Shown in pieces: positions 26,442 through 35,507 of a DNA stretch of 62,493 bases. Position 1 is the stretch's first letter. Each line of letters opens with the position of its first letter. The DNA is from Alphaproteobacteria bacterium. Its GTDB lineage: Bacteria; Pseudomonadota; Alphaproteobacteria; Micropepsales; Micropepsaceae. The stretch is from assembly GCA_016792785.1 (NCBI GenBank), contig JAEUML010000289.1, positions 1 through 62,493 on the forward strand, in the 5' to 3' direction. The position numbers were made by a program, and so were the translations under genes. Under the pieces are notes generated by a model. The model was given only the letters and a program-made list of their open reading frames with translations, was not told the origin of the DNA and did not search any database.

Positions 26442-26918
26442 ATGCCGCCAGCCGACGAACAAGTTTGGATCTTGGTAGGATTGGCGTTGCTGGCGGCCGC
26501 GTTGGCGGTGGCTGTGCGCGGCCTGCTCTCGGGCCGGCCCGCGCCGCTGCCCGCCGAGGGCGCGCTTCGGCTGATGGTGCGCCCGCTCAAGGAACTGAAG
26601 CCCGACCCGAACCATCTCTATCTAGGCTCGACGATCGCACGCGAACTCGCGGCGAATTTGAAGCGTTACGAGCGCCTTGAACCCGCAGTCGGCGACGCGC
26701 GTTCTGGCCTTGCGATCGAAGGCGCCGTGCGCAAGACGGGTCCCCGGGTCGTCATGACGATCCGCCTTATGAACGGCCGTCACACGATCTGGCGCGGCAC
26801 CTATGACGGCGCGATCGGCGACCTTTCCGAAATGGAGAAGGAGATCGTGGCAAACGTCACCCGCGTCCTGCGCGTATCGCCGCGCAAGACGCAGCCGCCC
26901 TCCACCGCCGCCGTTTGA
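26442..26918 (+). CDS. Membrane-anchored FlgO/TolB-N-like domain protein
   Basis: 158 aa. One membrane anchor at about residues 8-27 (VWILVGLALLAAALAVAVRGLL). Then a single domain (residues 41-145) like the TolB-N/FlgO module found after adenylate cyclase and Ser/Thr kinase domains: LRLMVRPLKELKPDPNHLYLGSTIARELAANLKRY, LAIEGAVRKTGPRVVMTIRLMNGRHTIWRGTYD, and LSEMEKEIVANVTRVL. Such modules usually trail a signalling domain; here it stands alone behind the anchor. Divergent from doxX. Function unknown. Confidence 0.6.
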   Translation: MPPADEQVWILVGLALLAAALAVAVRGLLSGRPAPLPAEGALRLMVRPLKELKPDPNHLYLGSTIARELAANLKRYERLEPAVGDARSGLAIEGAVRKTGPRVVMTIRLMNGRHTIWRGTYDGAIGDLSEMEKEIVANVTRVLRVSPRKTQPPSTAAV

Positions 26919-26921
26919 GAC

Positions 26922-28361
26922 TCAGAGCTTCCAACGCGGCTCTTTGGCGTGGCGTATGCCGTAGGTGAAGTAGATGACGAGACCGATCGCAAGCCAGCCG
27001 AGCAGTCGCGGCCACAGGTCGATCAGCAACGGATAGACCATCGCCCCGCAAACCAGAACGCCGGCAATCGGCACCCATGGAAACAACGGCGTCTTGAACG
27101 GCCGCTTCGCGTCGGGCTTCGTGTAGCGCAGCACGATCACGCCGATGCACACGAGAATGAAGGCAACCAGCGTGCCGACCGACACGAGGTCGCCCAACAC
27201 GTCGAGCGGAAACACGCCGGCGAATACCGCCACGATTGCGCCGATGATGATCGTGCTGACGGTCGGCGTACGAAATGTCCGATGCACGGACGAGAACACC
27301 GGCGGCAGAAAACCGTCGCGCGACATCGAGTAGAAGATGCGCGTCTGGCCGTAGAGCGAGATCAGAATGACGGTCGACAGACCCATGATTGCGCCGATCT
27401 GCACGAGCGGCGCCAGCCAATGCAGCGGCTCGCCGACCGCATCGATTGCGACCGACACGGGATTGTCGACTTTGAGCGTCGTGTAGTTGGCCAATCCCGT
27501 CATCGTCAAAGACATCAAAATGTAGAGAACCGTACACACCGCGAGCGACCCGAGGATCCCGATCGGAAGATCGCGCTGCGGATTCTTGGCCTCCTGCGCC
27601 GCGACCGAGACGCTGTCGAAGCCGATATAGGCGAAGAAGATCACGCCCGCGCCCAAAAGCACGCCGCTCCATCCGAACTGACCGAACGTTCCCGTGTTCT
27701 CAGGCACGAACGGCGTCAAATTGTCGGCGGTGATGTAGGGCAAGCCGAACACGATCACGAGCACGATGACCCCGACCTTGAGCAACACGATCGCGCCGTT
27801 GAAGGTCGCCGACGTCCGTATGCCGACGATCAGCAGCGCCGTCAGGAACACGACGATGGCCACCGCGGGCAAATTCATGATCGCACCCGTCGCGATCCAA
27901 CCGGCCTCCGTCGTGTGATTGATCGGAGCCGCCGCCCAAGCATCCGGAATCGCGATCCCAACCTGGTCGTTGAGAAACGCTCGGAAATAACCTGCCCAGC
28001 CGACTGCGACCGTGCTCGCCGCCATGCCGTATTCGAGGCAAAGATCCCAACCCACCATCCAGCCGACGACGCGCCCAAACGCGGCGTAAGAGTATGTGTA
28101 GGCGCTGCCCGACTCCGGGATCATCGCCGCAAACTCGGCGTAACAAAGACCCGCAAACGCACAACCGATGCAGGCGATGACGAACGAGATCGTGATGGCC
28201 GGCCCCGCGTGATCCGCAGCAGCCTGCCCCGTGATGACGAAGATGCCCGCGCCGATGATCCCGCCGATGCCGATGCCGATGAGCTGCCACGGCCCCAGCA
28301 CGCGCCGCAGTTCGTGGTGGTCGTCGAGTGGTGCGGCTTGCGGCTCTGTCGTCGTGGTCAT
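26922..28361 (-). CDS. APC-superfamily amino acid permease (cationic amino acid transporter type)
   Basis: 479 aa from the ATG at 28361 with AGGGG upstream. About twelve membrane segments. The first helix has the APC signature GIGIGGIIGAGIFVITGQAA, and the sixth FFAYIGFDSVSVAAQEAKNPQRDLPIGI is typical of the CAT/YfnA group. The C-terminal end (PWVPIAGVLVCGAMVYPLLIDLW) also fits that group. It is probably a proton-coupled amino acid importer in the inner membrane; the substrate cannot be read from sequence. It nearly abuts the convergent FlgO-like gene. Confidence 0.9.
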   Translation of the reverse strand: MTTTTEPQAAPLDDHHELRRVLGPWQLIGIGIGGIIGAGIFVITGQAAADHAGPAITISFVIACIGCAFAGLCYAEFAAMIPESGSAYTYSYAAFGRVVGWMVGWDLCLEYGMAASTVAVGWAGYFRAFLNDQVGIAIPDAWAAAPINHTTEAGWIATGAIMNLPAVAIVVFLTALLIVGIRTSATFNGAIVLLKVGVIVLVIVFGLPYITADNLTPFVPENTGTFGQFGWSGVLLGAGVIFFAYIGFDSVSVAAQEAKNPQRDLPIGILGSLAVCTVLYILMSLTMTGLANYTTLKVDNPVSVAIDAVGEPLHWLAPLVQIGAIMGLSTVILISLYGQTRIFYSMSRDGFLPPVFSSVHRTFRTPTVSTIIIGAIVAVFAGVFPLDVLGDLVSVGTLVAFILVCIGVIVLRYTKPDAKRPFKTPLFPWVPIAGVLVCGAMVYPLLIDLWPRLLGWLAIGLVIYFTYGIRHAKEPRWKL

Positions 28362-28473
28362 GTGATCCCCTGCGCTGATCCTGGCGTAACGCTTCCCGAT
28401 GCGGCGAAGCGATTGCCGCAACTGTGCCACGGGGTCCGGCGCGTTCCAAATTTAGGGGGCGTTACAAGCCCAC

Positions 28474-28503
28474 TTGACATCGTGGAACAAAATAGGAACA
28501 TAT
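28474..28503 (+). promoter_or_regulatory. SOS promoter with LexA box (GAAC-N7-GAAC) for the SRAP gene
   Basis: A -35 TTGACA (28474-28479) and a -10-like ACATAT (28498-28503) flank the direct repeat GAAC-AAAATAG-GAAC at 28485-28499. GTTC-N7-GTTC (its complement) is the alphaproteobacterial LexA operator. Its place inside the spacer would let LexA block RNA polymerase, so the downstream gene should be DNA-damage inducible. Confidence 0.8.
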
Positions 28504-28539
28504 CGGCCAGGGGCGCACGCGACAGATCAGGTAGAGACG

Positions 28540-29220
28540 ATGTTCGGACGACGCGACACGAAAGACCCCACGAAGCTTCTCAAGCTGCACAGCAACGATT
28601 GGCGCCAGGGCGAACTGCTGCGCGTGACGCCGCGCCGCCGCTGGGACACCGACCCGACGGCGACCCGCATGGTGATCCGCCGCCACGACGCGGGAGAGTT
28701 CGCACTCGCACCCATGCGCTGGGGCCTGACGCCCGAACGGCACACGGACGAGGAAAAACTGCGTCCGCTGATCACGGTGCGTGCCGAGACACTGGCCGGC
28801 CACATCGAGTGGCGCCGTCTTCTGAACGCCCGGCGCTGCGTGGTGCCGGCCGATCAGTTCTTCGAGTGGATGCGGGTGAACGGCGTTAGAACGCGCGAAT
28901 ACGGCTTCAAGCTCAAATCCCGCCGCCCGATGATGATCGCGGCGCTATGGAACCGAACGGTTTCGCCGACGGGCAAGCCGGCGGATGCTTTTGCCTACAT
29001 CTCGTGCCAGGCGAACAGGCTGGTCTCGCTGGTGCACGACCGCATGCCGGTGATCCTGGACGACGCAAGCATGGCGGCCTGGTTCAATCCGGACGCCACA
29101 CTCGAAGACCTGCTCGCGCTTCTCAAGCCCTGCGACGCGAGCCTACTCGACTGCCAACTCGCCGGCGAAACGGCCCGCCCCAAACCGCATCAGCCGTCGC
29201 TGTTTGCGAGTGCCGCCTGA
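28540..29220 (+). CDS. SRAP (YedK/HMCES) family protein lacking the catalytic Cys2
   Basis: 226 aa from the ATG at 28540; any earlier start would lie inside the promoter. SRAP proteins cap abasic sites in single-stranded DNA through Cys2 after removal of Met1. The fold is clear: MRWGLTPER, RAETL, CVVPADQFFEW, VHDRMPVILDD. Glu109 and His166 of the active site are kept. But the N-terminus reads MFGRR where the family has MCGR, so residue 2 is Phe, and the Asn of LINARAET is Thr79. Crosslinking through Cys2 should be impossible. An SOS box upstream ties it to DNA damage all the same. Confidence 0.85.
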   Translation: MFGRRDTKDPTKLLKLHSNDWRQGELLRVTPRRRWDTDPTATRMVIRRHDAGEFALAPMRWGLTPERHTDEEKLRPLITVRAETLAGHIEWRRLLNARRCVVPADQFFEWMRVNGVRTREYGFKLKSRRPMMIAALWNRTVSPTGKPADAFAYISCQANRLVSLVHDRMPVILDDASMAAWFNPDATLEDLLALLKPCDASLLDCQLAGETARPKPHQPSLFASAA

Positions 29221-29239
29221 ACCCATAGCGCGCGCAAGG

Positions 29240-29653
29240 TCACGCCTTGCGCGCGTGACGGCCGAGCGCGATGTCGTCAAGTTCCGATTGAACCTGGCGC
29301 GCATATTCGACGCGGTCGCGCACTTGCTCGTTGTCGGCGGCGATCTCGTGCTTCTTGAGTTCGCGATAGGCCGCCTGCAACTCGTCCGTCACCTGCGCCG
29401 CTTGGCGCTCGACTTCGCTGAGCGTGCGCTGAATATTTTCGCGCCGCGCCTGGACCGAACGCGCGAACGAGGGATAGGCAAGCCGCCCGAGGTCGCTGTG
29501 CGCGGCCCGGCGCTGCTCTTCCTGCATCATCGTTTCGAGGTCGCTCATCTTCTTCGTGAGGTCGCCGCGCATGTCGTCGAGCGACTTCAGACGTTTGCGG
29601 ATTTCGTCCACACGAAAGCGATGCAGTCTCACCAGTGCTTCACGCGATTTCAT
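29240..29653 (-). CDS. fliJ: Flagellar export protein FliJ
   Basis: 137 aa, almost entirely coiled coil (residues 8-130), highly charged. It fits FliJ, the stalk-like protein that enters the FliI hexamer and links it to FlhA. Signature at the start: SREALVRLHRFRVDEIRKRLKSLDDMRGDLTKKMSDLE. Sequence identity in the family is low, so the call rests on coiled-coil form, length and position right after fliI. Confidence 0.88.
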   Translation of the reverse strand: MKSREALVRLHRFRVDEIRKRLKSLDDMRGDLTKKMSDLETMMQEEQRRAAHSDLGRLAYPSFARSVQARRENIQRTLSEVERQAAQVTDELQAAYRELKKHEIAADNEQVRDRVEYARQVQSELDDIALGRHARKA

Positions 29654-29671
29654 CGTCCCACCCCTTTGTCC

Positions 29672-30991
29672 TTAAGTCCCGCCCTTGAGGATCTCTGCAA
29701 GTTGTCCGTACCCCATCGAAAGCTCGCCGCGCTGGTCCTTGCGCTGAGAGAGGAACGCATCGAGTTTCGGAAACAGTTTGATCGCGCGGTCGACTTCGAC
29801 GTCCGACCCTGCCTTGTAGGCGCCGAGCCGGATCAGCTCCGCCATGTTGTCGTAGACCGCAAGCACGCGCCGCGTTTCGTCGACGACCGCCTGCTCTTCC
29901 GGCCGGTTGCAGCCCGGCATCGTGCGCGACAACGAGCGCAGCACGTTCACGGCTGGGAAGCGTCCGCGCTCGGCGATCGCCCGGTCGAGCACGATGTGCC
30001 CGTCCAGAATGCCGCGAACCGCATCGGCCACCGGCTCGTTGTGGTCGTCGCCTTCGACGAGCACGGTGAAGAGACCAGTGATCGTGCCCGAGCCGCGCAC
30101 GCCCGGCCCCGCTCGTTCCAGCAACTTCGGCAGTTCCGCAAACACCGACGGCGTGTAGCCCTTCGAGGCCGGCGGCTCGCCCGCCGCAAGCCCGATCTCG
30201 CGCTGCGCCATGGCAAAGCGCGTCACCGAATCCATGAGGCAAAGGACTTTCAGGCCCTGATCGCGAAAATACTCGGCCGTCGTCAGCGTCATGTAGGCCG
30301 CTTGCCGGCGCATCAACGCGCTTTCATCCGACGTCGCGACCACGACCACGCTGCGCGCCAGACCCTCAGGGCCCAAGTCGTCGTTCAAGAACTCCTGCAC
30401 CTCGCGCCCGCGCTCGCCGACAAGGCCGATAACGATGACGTCCGCCGCCGTATAACGCGCGATCATCGACAGCAGCACCGACTTGCCGACGCCCGAGCCC
30501 GCAAAGATGCCGAGCCGCTGCCCCTCGCACGCCGTCGTAAACGCGTTCAGGGCCTTCACGCCCAAATCCAGCTTGCCCCCGACCCGCGCCCGCGCATGCG
30601 CCGAAGGCGGCGTCGCGCGCACTCGGTAAGGAGTAGGCCCCTCTGGCAAAGCGCCCTTGCCGTCGACCGGCGCGCCGAGCGCATCGATCACCCGCCCGAG
30701 CCAGGCGCGCGAGGGATTGACCTCCGCAACCTCTGCCTCGACGAACGCCTTGCAGCCCATGCGCACGCCGTCGAGATCGCCGAACGGCATGGCGAGTGCT
30801 GCGCCATTGCGAAAGCCTACAACCTCGGCCGACACGTCGCGCCCGCGCGGACCTGCAATCGCGAGTCGAGTCCCGATCGCGAGCGCATCCACAGTGCCTG
30901 CTACTTCTACGAGCAGTCCCTGCACGCCTGTCACCCGGCCGTAACTCCGGAATCGAGGCGCTGCTTGCACTGCCGAGATGAGAGCGCGCAT
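29672..30991 (-). CDS. fliI: Flagellum-specific ATPase FliI
   Basis: 439 aa. Hexameric export ATPase on the cytoplasmic side. An N-terminal beta-barrel, then Walker A AGSGVGKS (residues 164-171), and the conserved [14 protein letters not shown] and [45 protein letters not shown] segments. fliJ follows 18 bases after its stop. Upstream lies a one-mismatch CtrA box (31036-31050), consistent with fliI being an early flagellar gene under CtrA. Confidence 0.96.
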   Translation of the reverse strand: MRALISAVQAAPRFRSYGRVTGVQGLLVEVAGTVDALAIGTRLAIAGPRGRDVSAEVVGFRNGAALAMPFGDLDGVRMGCKAFVEAEVAEVNPSRAWLGRVIDALGAPVDGKGALPEGPTPYRVRATPPSAHARARVGGKLDLGVKALNAFTTACEGQRLGIFAGSGVGKSVLLSMIARYTAADVIVIGLVGERGREVQEFLNDDLGPEGLARSVVVVATSDESALMRRQAAYMTLTTAEYFRDQGLKVLCLMDSVTRFAMAQREIGLAAGEPPASKGYTPSVFAELPKLLERAGPGVRGSGTITGLFTVLVEGDDHNEPVADAVRGILDGHIVLDRAIAERGRFPAVNVLRSLSRTMPGCNRPEEQAVVDETRRVLAVYDNMAELIRLGAYKAGSDVEVDRAIKLFPKLDAFLSQRKDQRGELSMGYGQLAEILKGGT

Positions 30992-31035
30992 GAGTAAGTC
31001 CGTCTAAACCACGGACGAGTATGGCTTCGCGCCGC

Positions 31036-31050
31036 TTAAGGTTGCCCTAA
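31036..31050. promoter_or_regulatory. CtrA-box candidate (TTAA-N7-CTAA) upstream of fliI
   Basis: TTAA GGTTGCC CTAA matches 7 of the 8 fixed bases of TTAA-N7-TTAA. It lies 45 bases before the fliI start in the fliI-ctrA divergent spacer. Confidence 0.5.
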
Positions 31051-31125
31051 GCTTCGCCAGCGTGGCGGGAAAACGTCAGGGTCCGGACAATTTTCGCATC
31101 GCGGTTTACGAACACGCGCCCGCGA

Positions 31126-31157
31126 TTAAGCTTTGTTAAACATTACCACTTAGATTC
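31126..31157 (+). promoter_or_regulatory. ctrA promoter sites: CtrA-box candidate and GANTC methylation site
   Basis: TTAA GCTTTGT TAAA (31126-31140) matches 7 of 8 bases of TTAA-N7-TTAA and overlaps a TTAA-N6-TTAA. GATTC at 31153-31157 is a CcrM (GANTC) site. In Caulobacter, ctrA is autoregulated and one promoter is silenced by full methylation of a GANTC site. The same pieces occur here 60-95 bases before the gene. A GTTGGT/ACCAAC dyad follows at 31159-31176. Confidence 0.55.
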
Positions 31158-31219
31158 GTTGGTGAACGAACCAACAAGGGCACCGGTTGTAGCCCGGTTG
31201 CGAGGGGAGACTGACCAGC

Positions 31220-31909
31220 ATGCGAGTTCTCTTGATCGAGGACGACAGCGCCATGGCGCAGAGCATCGAACTGATGCTCAAGTCCGAAGGATTTAACGTC
31301 TATACGACGGATCTTGGTGAGGAAGGCGTCGACCTCGGCAAGCTTTACGATTACGACATCATCATCCTCGATCTGCAGCTTCCCGACATGTCGGGCTTCG
31401 ACGTCTTGAAGCAGCTGCGCGTCAACAAGATCGCGACCCCGATCCTGATTCTGTCCGGTTCGACCCAGGTCGAAAACAAGGTCAAAGGCCTCGGCTTCGG
31501 CGCCGACGACTATATGACCAAGCCGTTCCATAAAGACGAGCTGATCGCCCGCGTTCACGCGGTGGTGCGCCGTTCGAAGGGCCACTCGCAGTCGGTGATT
31601 CAGACCGGCAAGCTGACCGTGAACCTGGACACCAAGACCGTCGAAGTCGACGGCAGCCGCGTCCACCTGACGGGCAAGGAATACCAGATGCTGGAGCTGC
31701 TCTCGCTCCGCAAGGGCACGACGCTGACGAAGGAAATGTTCTTAAACCACCTCTACGGCGGCATGGACGAGCCCGAGCTCAAGATCATCGACGTCTTCAT
31801 CTGCAAACTGCGCAAGAAACTGCAGGCGGCCGCCGGCCAGCACTACATCGAAACGGTGTGGGGCCGCGGCTACGTGCTGCGCGATCCGATGGAAGAGAAG
31901 GCAGCTTAA
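31220..31909 (+). CDS. ctrA: Cell-cycle response regulator CtrA
   Basis: 229 aa. Receiver domain (1-115) with Glu7/Asp8/Asp9 acidic pocket, phospho-acceptor Asp51 and switch Lys in [10 protein letters not shown]. The OmpR-type winged helix (about 128-222) includes [54 protein letters not shown], nearly the Caulobacter sequence. It ends in KAA, and the Ala-Ala tail is the ClpXP degradation signal in Caulobacter. It controls cell cycle and flagellar genes and receives phosphate through ChpT, encoded at 49.3 kb. Monocistronic, with its own terminator. Confidence 0.97.
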   Translation: MRVLLIEDDSAMAQSIELMLKSEGFNVYTTDLGEEGVDLGKLYDYDIIILDLQLPDMSGFDVLKQLRVNKIATPILILSGSTQVENKVKGLGFGADDYMTKPFHKDELIARVHAVVRRSKGHSQSVIQTGKLTVNLDTKTVEVDGSRVHLTGKEYQMLELLSLRKGTTLTKEMFLNHLYGGMDEPELKIIDVFICKLRKKLQAAAGQHYIETVWGRGYVLRDPMEEKAA

Positions 31910-31934
31910 AGTTAGGGACCTGAGGGGGTCTGGA

Positions 31935-31970
31935 AGGGCGCCGGCGGCAACGCTGGCGCCCTTTGTGTTT
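31935..31970 (+). terminator. Intrinsic terminator after ctrA
   Basis: AGGGCGCC (31935-31942) pairs with GGCGCCCT (31955-31962), followed by TTGTGTTT. It separates ctrA from the convergent cysA. Confidence 0.85.
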
Positions 31971-32000
31971 CGGGCCGCCGTGTACCGGATTGCCGCGCGG

Positions 32001-32732
32001 TCAAATCCCCTCACCCTCGCTCAAGAAGTCGCGCACGAACGGCGACGCCGGGTTGCGGCGCAGAACATCCGGTGCACCCACCTGCTCGATCTGACCCTCG
32101 TTCATCACCGCCACGCGGTCGGCGAGCGCCAGCGCCTCATCCTGGTCGTGCGTGACCATGATCGTGGTCAGCTTCGTCTCGTCGTGCAGTGCGCGCAGCC
32201 ACTGGCGCAGGTCCTTGCGCACTTTCGCGTCGAGCGCACCGAACGGCTCGTCGAGCAACAAAATGCGCGGCTCGATCGCAAGCGCCCGGGCAAGCGCCAC
32301 GCGCTGGCGCTGGCCGCCCGAAAGCTGCGTCGGATAGCGCTTGCCCAAGCCGTCGAGCTGCATCCGCGCCAGAAGCGCGTCCACCCGGCGGGCGATTTCC
32401 TTGCGCGGCGGGCGCTTGGCCGCCGGCCGCACGTCGAGCCCGAAAGCGACGTTCTGCGCCACTGTCATGTGACGGAACAACGCGTAGTGCTGGAACACGA
32501 AACCCACGCGCCGCTCGCGCGCGGGCACATCGGTCAAATCCTGCCCGTCGAAGCGCAGCGTCCCCGCATCGGGCAGATCGAGACCGCCGACCACGCGCAG
32601 CAATGTCGTCTTTCCCGATCCCGATGGACCGAGCAGGGCCATGAACTCGCCGGTTTGCACGGTCAGTGAGACGTTGCGCACGGCTTCGACCGTGCCGAAC
32701 CGCTTCGTGACGCCGTCGATTTCAAGGGCCAT
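32001..32732 (-). CDS. cysA: Sulfate/thiosulfate ABC transporter ATP-binding protein CysA (short form)
   Basis: 243 aa. ABC ATPase: Walker [10 protein letters not shown] (35-43), signature [15 protein letters not shown], Walker [13 protein letters not shown], and H-loop VTHDQ. It energises the CysT-CysW channel. Typical CysA proteins have about 350 residues with a C-terminal regulatory/TOBE domain; this one stops after the nucleotide-binding domain, so that control module is missing. The downstream region shows no remnant. Last gene of the sulfate operon. Confidence 0.93.
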   Translation of the reverse strand: MALEIDGVTKRFGTVEAVRNVSLTVQTGEFMALLGPSGSGKTTLLRVVGGLDLPDAGTLRFDGQDLTDVPARERRVGFVFQHYALFRHMTVAQNVAFGLDVRPAAKRPPRKEIARRVDALLARMQLDGLGKRYPTQLSGGQRQRVALARALAIEPRILLLDEPFGALDAKVRKDLRQWLRALHDETKLTTIMVTHDQDEALALADRVAVMNEGQIEQVGAPDVLRRNPASPFVRDFLSEGEGI

Positions 32733-32747
32733 TGCGTTGGTCTCTTC

Positions 32748-33614
32748 TCAATGCCGGTGCGTGGCGGCGATCTCGTCGCCGTAGCGCCACTCGAGCACGC
32801 TCTTGAGCACGAGCGTCACGAGCGCAAGCAGTGCCAGCAGCGAGGCGACGGTGAAGGCGGCGGCGAAATTGTATTCGTTGTAGAGAATCTCGACATGCAG
32901 CGGCATCGTGTTCGTGAGCCCGCGGATGTGGCCCGACACGACGGAAACGGCGCCGAATTCGCCCATCGCCCGTGCATTGCAGAGCAGCACGCCGTAGAGC
33001 AATCCCCAACGCACATTGGGCAGCGTCACGCGCCAGAAGGTCCGCCATCCCGACGCGCCGAGCGAGATCGCGGCCTCTTCCTCCGCCACGCCCTGCTCCT
33101 GCATCAGCGGTATGAGTTCGCGCGCGACGAAGGGAAACGTCACGAACACGGTCGCAAGCACGAGACCAGTCACCGTGAAGATGACCTTGATGCCGAGTTC
33201 GTCAAGCCACGGCCCGAGATAGCCCTGCGCGCCGAACAGCAACACATAGACCAGGCCCGAGATGACCGGCGACACCGAGAACGGCAGGTCGATCAACGTC
33301 GTGAGAACGGCCTTGCCTTTGAACTCGAACTTCGCGATCGACCACGCCGCAGCCAACCCGAATAGCGTGTTCAACGGAACAGCGATGGCGGCGACCGTGA
33401 GGGTCAGCCAAACCGCTGACAGCGCATCTTCTTCCACGATCGCCACCAACGACGCCTCGACGCCGTTACGCAGCGCCTCGACAAAGACGGCGATCAAGGG
33501 GCTCAGCAGGAAGAGGCTGATGTAGCCCACACCGAGCGCGATGAGGATCCAGCGTACAATCGGCCCGTCGTCCGTTGGACCTCGAAGGGGACGTCTCGTC
33601 GTGCGCGCGCTCAT
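32748..33614 (-). CDS. cysW: Sulfate ABC transporter permease CysW
   Basis: 288 aa. Six membrane segments of a type I importer permease. The EAA loop that docks CysA reads EEEAAISLGASGWRTFWRVTLPNVRWGLLYGVLLCNARAMGEFGAVSVVSG. CysW is the usual partner of CysT and ends in ...VTLVLKSVLEWRYGDE. It begins 4 bases after the cysT stop. Confidence 0.95.
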   Translation of the reverse strand: MSARTTRRPLRGPTDDGPIVRWILIALGVGYISLFLLSPLIAVFVEALRNGVEASLVAIVEEDALSAVWLTLTVAAIAVPLNTLFGLAAAWSIAKFEFKGKAVLTTLIDLPFSVSPVISGLVYVLLFGAQGYLGPWLDELGIKVIFTVTGLVLATVFVTFPFVARELIPLMQEQGVAEEEAAISLGASGWRTFWRVTLPNVRWGLLYGVLLCNARAMGEFGAVSVVSGHIRGLTNTMPLHVEILYNEYNFAAAFTVASLLALLALVTLVLKSVLEWRYGDEIAATHRH

Positions 33615-33618
33615 CGCC

Positions 33619-34455
33619 TCAACCCCTTGCCCGCGCCCATGCCTGCAGCGCGTTAATAACGAGCAGCATCGCGAACGAAATCACCAGCATTGCCGAACCC
33701 ACCGCCGCCGCGCCCGCATAGTCGTACTGTTCGAGCTTGGTCACGATCAGAAGCGGCGCGATCTCGGACACCAAGGGAATGTTGCCTGCGATGAAGATGA
33801 CGGAGCCGTACTCCCCGACTGCGCGTGCAAAGGCGAGCGCGACGCCCGTCAGCCAGGCGGGCAGGATCGCCGGAAAGATCACGCGCCGGAACACTTGCAG
33901 ACGCGTGGCGCCCAGCGTTGCGGCTGCTTCCTCGAACTCCCGCTCCAGGTCGGCCAGCACCGGCTGGACGGAGCGCACGACGAACGGCAAGCCGATGAAC
34001 GTCAGCGCCACGACGACGCCGATCGGCGTGTAGGCGACTTTGACGCCCAGCGGATCGAGGAACTGACCGATCCATCCACCCGGCGCATAAAGCGTGGTCA
34101 GCGCAATGCCCGCAACCGCCGTCGGCAATGCGAACGGCAGGTCGACGAGCGCATCGACGACGCGCTTGCCGGCGAAACGATAGCGCACGAGTACCCAGGC
34201 GACGAGAAGTCCGAACACCGCATTGATGGCGGCTGCGATCAATGCCGCCCCAAAGCTGAGCCGCAAGGACGCCGCCACCCGCGGCTCGCTGACCGCGGCC
34301 CAAACGCCGCTCACGCCCAACTCCCAAGGCCGCAGCAGGAGCGCTGCGAGCGGAATCAAGATGACCGCGCTCAAGTAAAAGACGGTGAAGCCGAACGTGA
34401 TCCCGAATCCTGGAATCACGCTCGAGCGACGAAACCGCCAAGCGGTGGTGCTCAC
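33619..34455 (-). CDS. cysT: Sulfate ABC transporter permease CysT (CysU)
   Basis: 278 aa with six membrane segments. The start motif SSVIPGFGITFGFTVFYLSAVILIPLAALLL and the EAA loop EEAAATLGATRLQVFRRVIFPAILPAWLTGVALAFARAVGEYGSVIFIAGN are characteristic. Translation begins at a GTG directly after the sbp stop (TGA-GTG), so the two are tightly coupled. Confidence 0.95.
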   Translation of the reverse strand: MSTTAWRFRRSSVIPGFGITFGFTVFYLSAVILIPLAALLLRPWELGVSGVWAAVSEPRVAASLRLSFGAALIAAAINAVFGLLVAWVLVRYRFAGKRVVDALVDLPFALPTAVAGIALTTLYAPGGWIGQFLDPLGVKVAYTPIGVVVALTFIGLPFVVRSVQPVLADLEREFEEAAATLGATRLQVFRRVIFPAILPAWLTGVALAFARAVGEYGSVIFIAGNIPLVSEIAPLLIVTKLEQYDYAGAAAVGSAMLVISFAMLLVINALQAWARARG

Positions 34456-35478
34456 TCACTGCCCCGGCTTGTAGATTTGATCGAAGATGCCCCCGTCGGC
34501 GAAATGCGTCGCTTGCGCCTTCTGCCAACCGCCGAACACCTCATCCACGGTAACCAAGGGAATTTTCGGGAACTGCGCCGCGTACTTCCCGACCACCTCG
34601 GGGTCGTTCGCGCGGTAGAAGTTCTGGGCGATCATTTCCTGTGCGGGCTTCGTGTACAGGAACTTGAGATAGGCCTCCGCCGCCGCCCGCGTGCCCTTCT
34701 TGTCGACGTTCTTGTCGATCACCGCGACCGGCGGTTCGGCCAAGATGCTGACCGAGGGATAGACGATCTCGAACTTGTCGGCGCCGAGTTCCTTGATCGC
34801 AAGCCGCGCCTCGTTCTCCCACGAGACGAACACGTCGCCGATACCGCGCTGCGTGAACGTCGTCGTCGAGCCGCGCGCGCCGGTGTCGAGCACGGCCACG
34901 TTCTTGTAAACCTTCGTGACGAACGCACGCGCCGTCGCCTCGCTGCCCCCGGGTAGGCGCAGCGCCCACGCCCAGGCGGCCAGATAGTTCCACCGCGCCC
35001 CACCTGATGTCTTTGGGTTCGGCGTGATCACCTGGATGCCGGGCTTCGCGAGATCGCCCCAATCCTTGATCTTCCACGGATTGCCCTTGCGCACCAGAAA
35101 CACGATCGTCGATGTGTAGGGCGATGAATTGTGGGGTAAGCGCTTCTGCCAATCGGCGGGCAGAAGTTTCGCCCGCGCCGCGATCTCGTCGATGTCGTAG
35201 GCAAGCGCAAGTGTGACGACATCGGCCTCGAGCCCGTCGATCACGGAACGCGCCTGCTTGCCTGATCCGCCGTGGCTCTGGCGGATCGTCACCGTGTCCC
35301 CGGTCTTGGCCTTGTAGTCGGCGGCGAAGGCCGGATTGATCTTGTCGTAGAGCTCGCGCGTCGGATCATACGCGACGTTGAGCAGCAACACGTCCTTGGC
35401 GAACACGGTCTGTACGAACAGGAACAGGAAAGCGAGCGCGGTCAGCGAATAACCGGCAAAGCGGGACGTCGTCGTCAT
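34456..35478 (-). CDS. sbp: Periplasmic sulfate-binding protein
   Basis: 340 aa. Signal peptide of about 27 residues ([14 protein letters not shown], cut before [17 protein letters not shown]). The mature protein shows the sulfate-binding motifs [50 protein letters not shown] and [18 protein letters not shown]. It delivers sulfate, or possibly thiosulfate, to CysT/CysW. It lies 29 bases after the porin gene. Confidence 0.95.
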   Translation of the reverse strand: MTTTSRFAGYSLTALAFLFLFVQTVFAKDVLLLNVAYDPTRELYDKINPAFAADYKAKTGDTVTIRQSHGGSGKQARSVIDGLEADVVTLALAYDIDEIAARAKLLPADWQKRLPHNSSPYTSTIVFLVRKGNPWKIKDWGDLAKPGIQVITPNPKTSGGARWNYLAAWAWALRLPGGSEATARAFVTKVYKNVAVLDTGARGSTTTFTQRGIGDVFVSWENEARLAIKELGADKFEIVYPSVSILAEPPVAVIDKNVDKKGTRAAAEAYLKFLYTKPAQEMIAQNFYRANDPEVVGKYAAQFPKIPLVTVDEVFGGWQKAQATHFADGGIFDQIYKPGQ

Positions 35479-35507
35479 GGGGATTTCTCCTTACGTGGCG
35501 TCAGGCG

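Noticed and set aside
28474-28539. Upstream extension of the SRAP gene from a TTG
   Set aside because: That TTG is the -35 box TTGACA, and the extension would put the promoter and LexA box inside the coding region.
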